A stretch of DNA of 64,000 nt, taken from Trichinella spiralis (Eukaryota > Nematoda > Enoplea > Trichinellida > Trichinellidae). The stretch spans positions 7,586,843-7,650,842 of the forward strand of contig CM012954.1 in the NCBI GenBank assembly GCA_000181795.3, given 5' to 3'. The notes beneath the pieces are model-generated. The model was not told the DNA's origin and did not search any database. It saw only the letters and a program-made list of their open reading frames with translations. Within the stretch, counting starts at the first letter, position 1, and the number at the start of each line of letters is the position of its first letter. The position numbers and the translations under genes were made by a program. Shown here piece by piece: positions 1 to 12,547 of the stretch.

Positions 1-622
1 TTATTTGAAAATTCAAAAAATGACTTTGACATTTCAAATTCAGTCAAAATATAAACTATCGGACAAAAAACGCAATAACAAAAAAAATTGACTTAGCCAC
101 ACGTCTTAACTTGAACTTTGAAAATTCAAAAATGACCTACATAAATGGAACTCATTGGAAAAAAGTAAAAAGATTGCAGCAGAATAAAACGTTTAGGGCT
201 GCGCTGATATGATTTTGCTGATGACGTAATTCTACATTTAACGTTGCGAATATTGTGCTTTCTGAACGTGAAGCTGTCGAACTTGTTTACCATAATTTTC
301 ATGCAAATTTTCAAGCATGTTTTCATGCATGATATTCATTATTAATATTATTTACTTTTCTTTTCTTGATGAATTAAGTTCATTTTCAATGCAAGAAAAT
401 AAATGTAATAAAGATAATCAATATTGACTTACTCCATGTTTTTATGTAAAAGCATAATATTCTAGTAAAGAATTTTGCAGTCGTAATTGAAAAAGTATTC
501 CAAATGAAAGTATTCCAAATCCCAAATGTTTGTACTTTATTATTAATAAACTTACTGTAGCGGAATAAGTTTACTGCTAATCGTAGTTCTACATTTACGT
601 GCAGTTCTTCTTTCTTTCAAAA
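1..622. other. Upstream non-coding stretch
   Basis: AT-rich sequence upstream of the proteasome gene. I see no exon with believable splice sites, no RNA gene and no repeat here. The PSMB5 promoter presumably lies in its right-hand part, but no motif stands out. Confidence 0.5.
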
Positions 623-2075
623 ATGGCTTTGGCGAGTTGGACAGAAAGTGTGAATATGTTCTGTGATGAAACTGAGAAATTAATTCGTGATGACTGTTAC
701 ATTTCTTGCTTTCCACGCAGTATACAAATCGCTCCCGTACCAAACGTATGTTCTCATCTCTTATTCATTGTTCATGTCTGTTCTAAGCAGTTGAACTTCT
801 TGAGAGTATTGGAGTTGAATTAATTTAAGACTAAAATAAATTAATGTCATCTCTGAGTTTTTAATGTTCTTAAATTTTGCTGTACTGTTTAATTGATTTG
901 ATTACTAGTTAACACTTTTAACTTGATGGATGAATCGATTTTTCACTGCTAACACGACTTTACATAATTTAATTGTGTGATTGAAATTTGTTGTTACCTT
1001 TTTCATTATTAAAGTTATTGTTGATTATTTTCCAATTTAGGTCGAAAGATTTGTCTTTGAAAATTTAACTGGAACAAAAATGCAAATGATGAAGGGAACG
1101 ACCACCTTGGCTTTCATATACAAAGGGAAAACTGCAGCTGACAGAGGTGGCATAATGTTTGCAGTTGATTCGCGCGCCAGTTCTGGAAAATACATATGTA
1201 TACATATACAAGTACTTGTTCTTAAAAGTTTAGTGTTTTAAATCTGTTATTTATTACAGCATCAAGTACTGTGATGAAAGTAATTCCTCTAAGTGGTCGC
1301 ATTTTAAGTACTCTGGCAGGAGGTGCAGCGGATTGTCAATTTTGGCTCCGAGTAATATCTAAGATTTGCAAGTAATTTGGTTATTAATTATATTATACAC
1401 ACGTGATCGTGACTCATCTCGACTGTGCAACTTTCAGACTGTATGAATTGCGTTATAAATGTGAAATAAGTGTTGCTGCGGCGACGAAAACATTACAGAA
1501 CATAATTCTCGAGTATCTCGGTTATGGGCTGAGTATGGTGAGTGCAATTTTTGTCTTGTTATCGAGAATTAATGAAAAAAAAAGTTTTGAATTTTTAGGG
1601 TATGATCGTTGGTGGCTTCAATCACGATGTGAGATCACATCATCATCATCTGTTGTTCAGTATCTTTGATGATAAATATGTTGAATATTATTTTCAGGGT
1701 CCTGCGTTGTACTTCTTGGACAGCGAAGGAACGCGCAAAAAGAGCCACTTATTTTCTTGCGGAAGTGGATCGTTGAATGCTTACGGTATTTTGGACACGT
1801 TCTACAAACCCAGTATGACTGACGATGAAGCAAAAGATTTGGCTCGACGTGCCATCATGCACGCTACCTACAGAGACATCGGTTCCGGTGGACAGTGCAG
1901 CGGTATTTGTGTATTTTTCTTCCTATTCATACACGAATTACGATGTTACTTTGTTTAAGTGTTTCATCTGCAACCAAGTGGTTACAACTTGGAAAGTCAA
2001 ACAGACGTCAGTGATATGTATCACAGTTTCATGGAAGAGATGAAGCGCCCGTTTTACGATCCAAGCAGAGCGTGA
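623..2075 (+). CDS. PSMB5: Proteasome 20S subunit beta type-5 (chymotrypsin-like)
   Basis: Catalytic beta-5 subunit of the 20S proteasome, which cleaves after hydrophobic residues. Seven exons close in frame: 623-745, 1041-1197, 1260-1371, 1438-1537, 1599-1628 (30 nt), 1698-1902 and 1960-2075, giving about 280 residues. A propeptide of about 60 residues ends in MKG before the mature TTTLAF start, so the N-terminal catalytic Thr is present. DSRASSG, AGGAADCQFW, YELR, GSGSLNAYGILD and RRAIMHATYRD are all recognisable and are closest to the nematode form. The exon 3 donor is fixed by homology: the first GT would put the next exon out of frame, while a GT 18 bases later restores KLYEL. One oddity is about 8 extra residues (GKTAADRG) between the first two strands of the mature subunit. 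The ATG at 623 is the first in frame. The gene is tail-to-tail with NDST, with 128 bases between stops. Confidence 0.95.
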
Positions 2076-2203
2076 AAAGTGACATTTATTATTCTAAACG
2101 AGATAGATAATTTTGAACAGTAATTTTTCAATATTATATTAAATGATGAAAGCTATAACCGTTTCATGTTTGATTGTAAAAATATACACACAAACTGTGC
2201 AGC

Positions 2204-4537
2204 TCAGGTCGACGACTCTTGCAATTCTTGTTGCAACCAAGTCGGAGTTTCGTAACCAAGTCGAAGTAGAAGCCGATGAAAGGCAATATTGTGCGTTTTA
2301 TAATAGTTGATCAAATAACGGCGAACATCTTCGGATGGAGGACTGTAGGAACGACCTTTGCTCTTGCCCAAGCACCGTGTTCGATTGAACTCTTCCCGAA
2401 TGCAGAAGAAACCTTTTTTTGTATTGTAACTGTTCAGAAAGAAAAAATGGAAATTTCTATGGCTCGACATGCGCATTCGACAAGCTTACACGAGTTTTTC
2501 ATTATAATCCATGTCAGGCAATTCGAGAAAGTCCAACAGATGAGTCATTACCACAGCTGGTCGCTGTTGTAAAGCTTCTCCGTCCACAATGTGGATCTGT
2601 AGTTGAAAAAAAAGAATACTCTTCACAGAATTTAAAAATAATCAAAATAAAAAAAATTTCTGACGACCTGTTTGGCAGGAAAATGTGCAAGCCAGTGTTC
2701 AATATGATGAGCATAATGGCCGGGCGTTAAACAACGCTGTCGAAATTTCCACATTTCCGGTGGACCGTTCTCTTTCGACTGTAACACATCGATAAAGTCA
2801 TTTTTCAATGCAGTCGGATCATCGTGCGCTTTCATATGCTAAAGTGAACTTCATTCACGATTACAATTTTCAAAAATCGTTCAACAAAGTATTCCAGAAC
2901 CTGAAACCAAGAATAAGCCCGTTTGATTGGACTTATGGCGATCATGATTATTTTCGCACGAGGAAGCAGACTGTGCACTCGTAACGGAGCCAAATCACAA
3001 TCGAAATAAGTTGCACTCTTTTCAAATAGCAACGTTTTCTCTTGTCGTGGAGGAAAATATTCAGAATAGCTTTAATAATATAAAAAAATATAGCAGTTTC
3101 ATTAAAAAAACAAACAAACAAAATAGTGTAAATCATTTTAGACAACAATATGAAAATGGAATTGTAATTTGAATAAGTACTACTACTTACGCATTGATAC
3201 CGTGCAAATAGTTGCGTCCGCAAAAAAACTGCACTTCTTCAAAAGTCTTCGGATGTGACAAACTGCTGTTCACCAAAGGGTGCAATTTCAAAAATGTGTA
3301 CAATGCCGTTGATCCTTCAAAAAAATTACAAATAAATGGTCCACAGAAAATAATGTATCAGCATGAAATTTCATACCAGTTTTCTGAGGTCCAACAATGA
3401 TAGCATCGGGAAATTGCTTGCACAGATTTTTGGTACTCAACAGTTCCGCATGTCTTTGATCTGAACAAGGGTTCTACAGAAAAAAAAAACAAAATTAACA
3501 TAAAAACCATTCCACAAAAATCGAACACGAACAACGCGAAAATTGATCCTTACTCCCCATACTGGGTTGACTTCCTGTGGATACATTTGAAAATATTTTT
3601 CAGCCATTTCCAAAGTTGCAATCGTTTGCAATTTCAAATTTGTCCAACAACGAATAAAGCGAACCGCATTTTCAAAAGTATACACTGCCAAACGATCTTT
3701 GGCATAATTGGCTTGATGAGTCATAAAAATCAAAAACTAAAAAATTCATCATAATTAAAAATCAATTTTAATGAATGAAATGAGAAAAATAAAAACTCAC
3801 GGGATTGAAGACAAACGTATAAAACAACTCTCCGCCAAAAATACTTTCGTCTAAACGTTCCTTACCGCCAGGAAATTGTTCAATGAAAATTGTGTGCGTG
3901 TACAGGCCGCAAGTTTGACGTGGCATAACCTGAAATCAGCTATTGCTCCGTTATTTATTTATTTATTTATTTACTTGTCCATAACAATTACCATAATATC
4001 TTTGTAAACAAAGCCTCGACGCAATGATGCCGGTTTCAAATGAGGATATTGTTCAGTTGATGTAACACGGATTTTCCAAATGGACTTCCACGCATCATAA
4101 AGTGGATCGTGAACTGGGTAAACTCCAGAATGATGCGGAGAAACTGCGTACGACCACTGCACAGGAATATTATGTTGCTTAATTGGAGAACAAAAAATAT
4201 ATATATATATATAACAACAGTGTACTAGAATAATGATTGCAATGAAAATATGCAACCCCACATAATTTTTACCATGCCAAAACCATGCGCTGCAAACATA
4301 TTAATCAAACGTCTAATTGCAAACATTTTCTAACCAACACAACTCCATCGTCATGTGATTAAAAATAAATAGCCGATAGGAAAAACGCGATTAATAATCT
4401 GTTAGTAGAAAATAGAATTAAGTGAAATAAAAAAATAGCAATGTTTTAGTATAACAATCCAATGTCGAATCTGCGAACAACACGCAAGCGCATTATGTCA
4501 GATTATCTTTCCCAAATTGTTGCTCAAAATTTATCCT

Positions 4538-4576
<39 letters not shown>

Positions 4577-6484
4577 GGAGCTGTCTGTTTGTTTACCTTA
4601 GCAAAACCCTCATTGTAATTCATATCTTCGAGCAATTCGGTTACGTTGGTTTTCCAATGCGCTTGCATGTGACCCCACGAATGCGGAAACCAATGGAACT
4701 GGGCAGCCCGCGCTGACCACAACAAACCGACAAAACAAAACAACAATCAAATTCAACAAAAAACAAACCTCAGCAAATTGAAGATTTTGCAGCATCTGCG
4801 ACAAAAACACAGTGCTATTTAGCTGGTGCGCTTTCGCATGACGCCACTGATGTGGAAACCACCGAAAATTCGCTGCTTTTTCTGCAACACATTTTTCCAA
4901 CACAACAAACATCTTTTTTTTCTCATTTTACAGTTAATTTTTACAACTTTTACCTATTTATCACAGTATTTTTAAAATAATCAATGTTTCAAAGATACGA
5001 ATCAGCTAAGCAATGGAAAAAAATAATACCTAACTGAGATCAATCAATGATTTATTTGATTTATCCAAAATGTGATTCGAAGCAAGCACAAGCACAGCTG
5101 CTTCATGCCCCTTTTGGAATTTTTTTAATCAAAACAATTAACATTTAAATACAAAACTTTATAATTAGGAATAAATTAACTTAAAAAAGAAAAAAAAAAC
5201 AAATACTCTTATTATACCTATGAGCATTTCATCACCGCTTCGATCAAGATCATTTCCACGTCCATAAAATCGACCACAAAATCCCAAATTATATACAAAA
5301 TTTGCAACATGTTTCCTCATTCTTTCTTGACTTCGCAACAATTCCTAACAACAAATAAACACGTATAATAATTATAATAAATTTTGAATAGAAAATAAAT
5401 TCAATCTACTTCAACATCCGCTTTTGTTATTTTTCCATTTTCTTGTCCAACAAAAATATCGTCGATGTCGATCTGAAGATACCGAACCAGAGGCAATTGA
5501 ACTTTTCCGAAAGACAAAAATCGAAGACCGTCCAAAAATAAAAGTTTCAGCGGCCAAAATGAGTTTAAATCGTTTCCAAATAAAAGTCGTCGAATGCCAT
5601 CCAATTCTCCATTATCAAGCAAAACCAAAGACTGCACATCATTGGCATTCGAAACATCTCTGGCAAACATAACTGGCTTGTATGTGGAATGATTCGGCTG
5701 AAAGCCAACCCAATTGGAACTATTCCCTACTGGACCAGGAAAGTGAGAACCACGTTTGGCAATGTACAACAGTTGGCTAATGTCACTCAAAGAGGCGTTG
5801 GCAAATCGACGCTGCTTTTGCACGTACAGCGGAAATCCAAGCAATTTTACCGGATCAAATTCGTCTTGATCGTCACTTTTGTTTGGCATAAAAGCCACAA
5901 TCGACGCGCCAAATTCTTTGCAATATTTATCCAACAACTGTCGATTCCAATGATTCATATTGATATAACGATAAAAATTTTCAAAAATTATGATCATGTA
6001 CCGTCCTCTAGCCAAATTTGTCAACGATGGCAAGGTCTTGCGCACAGCTTGTACTTTATAAGGCACTTTCAAATAATTGAGCACAGTTTTGATTTGCTGA
6101 CCTGAAGCGCTGTACTGATTTTCAACAAGCAACAGTATTTTCGAATCACATTTTGAATTAAGCTGTTCTCTTGAAACAGAAAAAACTCCTCCTGACTAAA
6201 AAACAATAACATTAAAATTCCATAAATAGATAACAGAAACAAAATAAAAATAATTATACCATCAGAGACTGATCAACTAAAGCGTTTGCAGGACAATTAT
6301 AAAATGGCAAAGTTACCGGCGAATATGCGACATCAAAGCATCCATGCCACTGATAACCAAAGTAGCAAGTAATTAAAGCTGCGAGAAATAGAAACCAAAC
6401 TTGACGACGCACTGTGCAATATTTCAGTGTACGCGCAAAAAGCAGGTAGCACAGCACCCGCCAATTGCTGCGCCTTCTGATCAT
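2204..6484 (-). CDS. NDST: Bifunctional heparan sulfate N-deacetylase/N-sulfotransferase
   Basis: Golgi type II enzyme that removes acetyl from GlcNAc in heparan sulfate and sulfates the free amine using PAPS. Exons (high to low): 6260-6484, 5410-6195, 5218-5344, one of 4769-4881 or 4597-4712, 3992-4177, 3801-3929, 3554-3736, 3377-3473, 3191-3314, 2901-3069, 2668-2838, 2490-2596 and 2204-2429. They join to about 880 residues, the normal family length. Exon 1 has the signal anchor (near residues 30-48). The deacetylase half carries DIDDIFVG, WFPHxWxHxxxH and [11 protein letters not shown]. The sulfotransferase half carries GPQKTGSTAL (PAPS 5' phosphosulfate loop), [16 protein letters not shown] and [10 protein letters not shown] chose the ATG at 6484. 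An in-frame ATG 15 bases upstream exists in this copy but is ACG in the second copy. Two alternative versions of exon 4 are the striking feature. The nearest C. elegans counterpart is hst-1. Confidence 0.95.
4538..4577. repeat. (TA)n(CA)n microsatellite in NDST intron
   Basis: Dinucleotide tract. On the NDST transcript it reads (UG)n followed by (UA)n and begins about 20 bases after the donor of alternative exon 4b. Confidence 0.95.
4597..4712 (-). other. NDST: NDST alternative exon 4b
   Basis: 116-nt exon encoding [19 protein letters not shown] and then about 20 residues ending in GFAK. It has the same entry (1) and exit (0) phases as exon 4a. The acceptor is TGTGGTCAG and the donor is the strong AAG/gtaaac. 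The WGHMQAH core is closer than exon 4a to the vertebrate sequence WSHMQPH. Only 56 bases of intron separate it from exon 4a. Confidence 0.85.
4769..4881 (-). other. NDST: NDST alternative exon 4a
   Basis: 113-nt exon encoding [19 protein letters not shown] and then about 20 further residues ending in QFAE. It enters in phase 1 (completing the G left by the exon ending at 5218) and leaves in phase 0. The acceptor is TGTTGCAG and the donor is the weak GAG/gtttgt. It keeps the HxxxH pair expected of a carbohydrate-esterase-4-like metal site. Confidence 0.85.
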
Positions 6485-7958
6485 GGATTTTTTTTTCATT
6501 CACTCAATTCTTTTTCACTTCAACTTGACACGGTGAGGAGAATTACGGTGCAGCATCAGCCAATCGATTTACTGTTTTTCAAATCGCCAATTCTAAAAAT
6601 ATTTCCATTTTCTTTAAACATACAGAAAAATACAAATACAGATAATAATAAATATCAAAGTTTACAATAAACAATTACTGTACATTTGATAAATCAACAC
6701 GCTCTTCTTACTCCTGTTAAATTTCTACTGTCTCACTCATTGTGAAGATAATACATCATCATTGTAGAATTTTAAAACATATTAACTTTTCAGAAGATGG
6801 ATGGTTTAATTTTAAAAAATCAAACTAAAAGAACCTAGCAAAAATGAAAGACAAAATAAACTTAAAAAATACTACCTGCCTGAAGCAAGATAAGTTATTT
6901 TCATTATCTGTGCTAATAGTTGCATTGAAAAGATTTCTTGAGTAAAATAACAAAATTTAAACTTAAAACTCTTGGCCGATAAATATTTATTCCATTTGAA
7001 AAACTGCAACATATACTTTATTGAACGTAGTTTAGATTGACAAAAAACAAAACTGCAAATTTACCAAATAACTCTATCACATCACTTTTTCCAAAACTTA
7101 TAAAATCTTTTCAATATTCTCAATCTTTATCATCTTCATTTATTTTTACTGACCAGTGCAAATCCAATACCATTGTAAACTACGTAACATCAACCGTAAA
7201 AAATAATAAAGTACTAATTATGTCACCTCCAAGTCGTGTATCAAAAATTAACATAAATTTTTTCCTCATCTTATATCTTTTACAAAATAATAATTAAAAT
7301 TAACACGTGAAGGCTATATTGTCATTCTGTATCGATAAAAGCAATTACTGCCATTGCAATGAAAATGCAGGTCAACACACTGAAAACAAATATGCAAAAT
7401 TAACAATACCGTATATATTTTTACAAAAACATACAACTAATAACATAAACTAAAAGCATATAAATCTAATAAAAATATACTTACTGAAAATAATTGAAAT
7501 TTTTATTCTTCATTCATTTAGAAATGAAGTTTTTCTCTTCTGCTCGTACAAAACTGCAGGAAAATTGTGTATTCTTTAAATCCGCTAAAAACGTTTCCAT
7601 TCTAAAAAACTTAATAACAAAAATCAAATACATATTTTTCCTCGGTTATTAAAATTAAACCTGCTTTCATCTTTACTGTAATAATGTATGCTATATATAT
7701 GCATATGATCATATTTTAACAGACTATATTTCCAACTAGAATAATGTAAATAATAATGATAACTCAATTAAAAACATAGTTAATAATGAATTTTATGAAA
7801 AAATTACTGATAACATTTTTCAATACAGCACACAATGGTAATCAAATGTTCGAAGTTTGATTTCAACATTGTTTTCATTATAAATGCCAATCAAGTGATT
7901 TAATAGTTTTTCAGGTATCTACCGCTTTGTTATACCACCTATAAGTGAACAGTCAGCC
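6485..7958. promoter_or_regulatory. Divergent NDST/ADH5 intergenic region
   Basis: About 1.5 kb between the NDST start (-) and the ADH5 start (+), repeated at 12548-14022. It must hold both promoters or leaders. Apart from short AT-rich runs I see no gene. A short open frame at 7037-7297 has no splice or protein features and is low-complexity in composition. Confidence 0.5.
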
Positions 7959-9823
<1,865 letters not shown>

Positions 9824-11583
9824 GAAGGGGAAGAGTGAAAAATTTTATTTGACTGGGTATTTTTTCAAAATTTTCTACTAGAATTTGATTCTACAATTTA
9901 CATAATGATTCAGTGTCGTGGTTAATTTATTTTTCTTTTTTCTTGATTTGCTGTGTGAAAGAATTGCTGTTTTTTTCCCTATCTTCTTCATCTTTTGTCA
10001 TTGACGTGCTGTTTTGTTGGCATGTGTGAAAGAAAATTCCACGTTCAAACAGAATGCGTGCATCATAGTGTGATTGTTGTCGACGTGCGATGTTGATTGA
10101 CATGAAGATTTGATTGAATTGATTCAAATAATAAATGTTAAATGAAAGAAAAAGGCAGTTTTGATTATGAAATTTGTTTGCGCAAATTGTTCTTCATGTA
10201 ATAATGTATCCAATAATGAATGGTGAGAATCTTAGTAAGCGTTTCGTTGGGAATTATTTTATAAAACAAGAATGATCTGGAAATACTAAAACAAAACTGC
10301 GTTAAAACTACAATTTTGATGAATTAAGCTGTTCGATTGAAAAGCAAATATCAGTCAGTTGAATGCAGTCAGTGCGCACGCTACAGCTTTAAAATAAATA
10401 TAACTAAGACAAAGGGGGAAATGGAATGAAACGAATAGAAAAAATGACGAGAAATGTAATGTAATAAGTTGAAGATGGATAAGAAAAAAATCAGAACAAT
10501 TTGTTTTCGAAAAGAGAAAACCAACTCGAAGTGAACTAGTATGCATAGTTTTGACGCAATGCGTTACAGCGTTTCAGCTAGCTTCAATAAATCGAACTTG
10601 ATATTCAAAAGTATACTGTAAAAAGATTTAGCCGCTGAAATGCAAATCGAACAGTAGCAATTGTGTGCGTGTGGAAGAATTGTTATTAATTAGTGGCAAT
10701 TTTTAAAAATGCCAGTAGCAGAACAATCAACGTGTGCGCATAATTTGCATTGGGTCCCGCTTTTCTTGTTGCTTTCCTGTCAGCTTGAATGAATTCCGGT
10801 TTCAGTTTTAATTGTATTGTCAGTGAAAGAGCTCGCGGCGACGCGGCTTAATACATGCCGGTCAGCCGTGTGCGACCTGGCGGCTATGAAAATTTTTGAA
10901 GAATTAAATCGACCCAACCCCGCGTACCGGTAACGTCCAACAACAAATAGTAGTATGAATTATGATCATTATATACGCCATGATGTAAACATTTGACGAT
11001 GATAGGTGCATCGACAGTGCTATTGCGTTGGTCACGTACAGTCGCGTTGGCATTTTGCTGAAGCGAAAATGGCAATCTCTGAGCCAACTGTCTATCGACG
11101 CAGTAATTGTTGGTACAATGGTACAACAATGGAAGAAATGAAATACGGCGAAGAGAAATTTTAATAGCAGATTTGCCTTTCAACTACTACTACTACTACT
11201 GCACGGGAAAGCAACTGGACAAAACGATACAGCAAAGGAGGGTTTTTTGTTGAAAAAATTATTCACCTCTGTTGTTTGCTTACATGTGCGCATTGGCGAC
11301 AAGTTTACAATGGAAAAGCTAGACGTTGAACAACAAATGATGACGTTGCCAACGAACTGCTGCTTCGTTTATTGCTCTTTGCTGATCTATAAGTGACGGA
11401 CGCCTGCGAGCTTCTCTAATTCACTTTTATTCCGTTGATATTTACTTTCTCGCCGCTATCACGCTTTGGAAGCAATTCTGATAGTAGGCAGCAATTGGAA
11501 AGCTGTTTTTCTAGCAAAGAACACTGTCGGTTGGTGGAGGAGAAAGTAAAAAATAATTTCCCACATCAACAACAACAACAACA
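9824..11583. promoter_or_regulatory. Region between ADH5 and CRB3
   Basis: About 1.8 kb, repeated at 15889-17657. A GC-richer patch near 10820-10940 and the stretch 11330-11460 could be promoter or 5' leader of CRB3. The leader just before the CRB3 ATG is a CAACAA run. The 99-codon minus-strand open frame at 10884-11183 has no domain or exon signals that I trust. Confidence 0.4.
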
Positions 11584-11820
11584 ATGACCAATCAGAACAA
11601 CAATTCGGAACTGCTTTCCGACGGTGGCCGCGCCGCTTTAATTGTTGTATGCAGCTTGCTGTTGTGTGTTGCGTTTGCCGTTGGCGTTTATGCGCTTTAC
11701 AAAAAATTGAGAAGCAAAAGAAAATTCGAAGGACAATATTGGCCCGCATTGAAGAAGACAAAAATGCAAGGCAGTGTTTACCGCCTCTTCCACCGCCGGG
11801 CAGTGCAGGGATGTAATTGA
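11584..11820 (+). CDS. CRB3: CRB3-like Crumbs, left copy with frameshifted end
   Basis: Identical to the right copy at 17658-17894 through the ectodomain, membrane segment and the KKLRSKRKFEGQYWPAL part of the tail. It then loses one G at about 11751 and reads into an unrelated 20-odd residues. The PDZ-binding end is therefore lost here. The break lies where the contig quality falls off towards the gap, so I regard it as a sequencing artefact. The real protein is the right copy. Confidence 0.7.
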   Translation: MTNQNNNSELLSDGGRAALIVVCSLLLCVAFAVGVYALYKKLRSKRKFEGQYWPALKKTKMQGSVYRLFHRRAVQGCN

Positions 11821-12161
11821 TCTGCTGTTCGATTCAAAACGTTTTTATCAACGATCATGATGTCCTTCTCAAAGTGCCCGCCGGGATATGTAGGGCAGGG
11901 GAAATGAAAATAAACGTGGACATTCCTACGTTTGTAATGTTGACTAGGAGGAGGGAGCTTATTACATCGCAGTGGACCATGGTAGCAAGGCACGCCGAGG
12001 AGGCTTTTGTTGCGCACAGATTAGGTGCCGTACAGGGGGAAGCACGAAACGGGGTTTTTCATTTTACAACTGACTAGTCGGTAAGTGTGGGTTACTGCAC
12101 GTGACATGTGGCTTTGCGGACTATTCGAATGGAGCAGGCTGAACAGACAATTGGACACTAC

Positions 12162-12171
12162 NNNNNNNNNN
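12162..12171. other. Assembly gap (10 N)
   Basis: Ten N characters separate the two copies of the repeated block. The sequence decays on both sides of the gap, which is expected at joined contig ends. Confidence 1.
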
Positions 12172-12321
12172 GAATTTCGACTAAGCTACAGTATTTTTGG
12201 GATCACATTGTGAATTAAGCATGTTCTCTGAAAGATAGAAAAAAACTCCTCCTGACTAAAAACACAATAACATTAAAATTCCATAAATAGATAACGGGGA
12301 ACAAAATAAAAATAATTATAC

Positions 12322-12547
12322 CATCAGAGGATTGATCAACTAAAGCGTTTGCAGGACAATTATAAAATGGCAAAGTTACCGGCGAATATGCGACATCAAA
12401 GCATCCATGCCACTGATAACCAAAGTAGCAAGTAATTAAAGCTGCGAGAAATAGAAACCAAACTTGACGACGCACTGTGCAATATTTCAGTGTACGCGCA
12501 AAAAGCAGGTAGCACAGCACCCGCCAATTGCTGCGCCTTCTGATCAT
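12322..12547 (-). CDS. NDST: NDST exon 1, second copy (partial)
   Basis: Repeats the N-terminal cytoplasmic tail and signal anchor of NDST ([15 protein letters not shown]...), truncated by the gap before exon 2. It has one extra base near its 3' end compared with 6260-6484, which would shift the frame before the donor. This lies close to the contig end, so a base-calling error is the simplest reading. It is not evidence for a second NDST gene. Confidence 0.75.

Noticed and set aside
4268-4340. Possible third alternative NDST exon or microexon between exon 4b and the next exon
   Set aside because: A CAG...gtaaaa pair brackets 17 bases, but neither phase nor sequence fits the flanking exons, and no WFPH-like segment is present.
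4610-4912. One long minus-strand open frame running through NDST exon 4a and the following intron into the exon 4b region
   Set aside because: The frame is correct only for exon 4a. Through exon 4b it is the wrong frame. The homologous WFPH segments each have their own splice sites.
7037-7297. 86-codon frame upstream of ADH5, also at 13099-13359
   Set aside because: AT-driven Ser/Asn/Lys/Phe composition with no recognisable features. It sits in the divergent promoter region.
10884-11183. 99-codon minus-strand open frame, also at 16949-17248
   Set aside because: Being identical in both copies is expected if they are alleles, so it is no evidence of conservation. No domain, signal or splice support.
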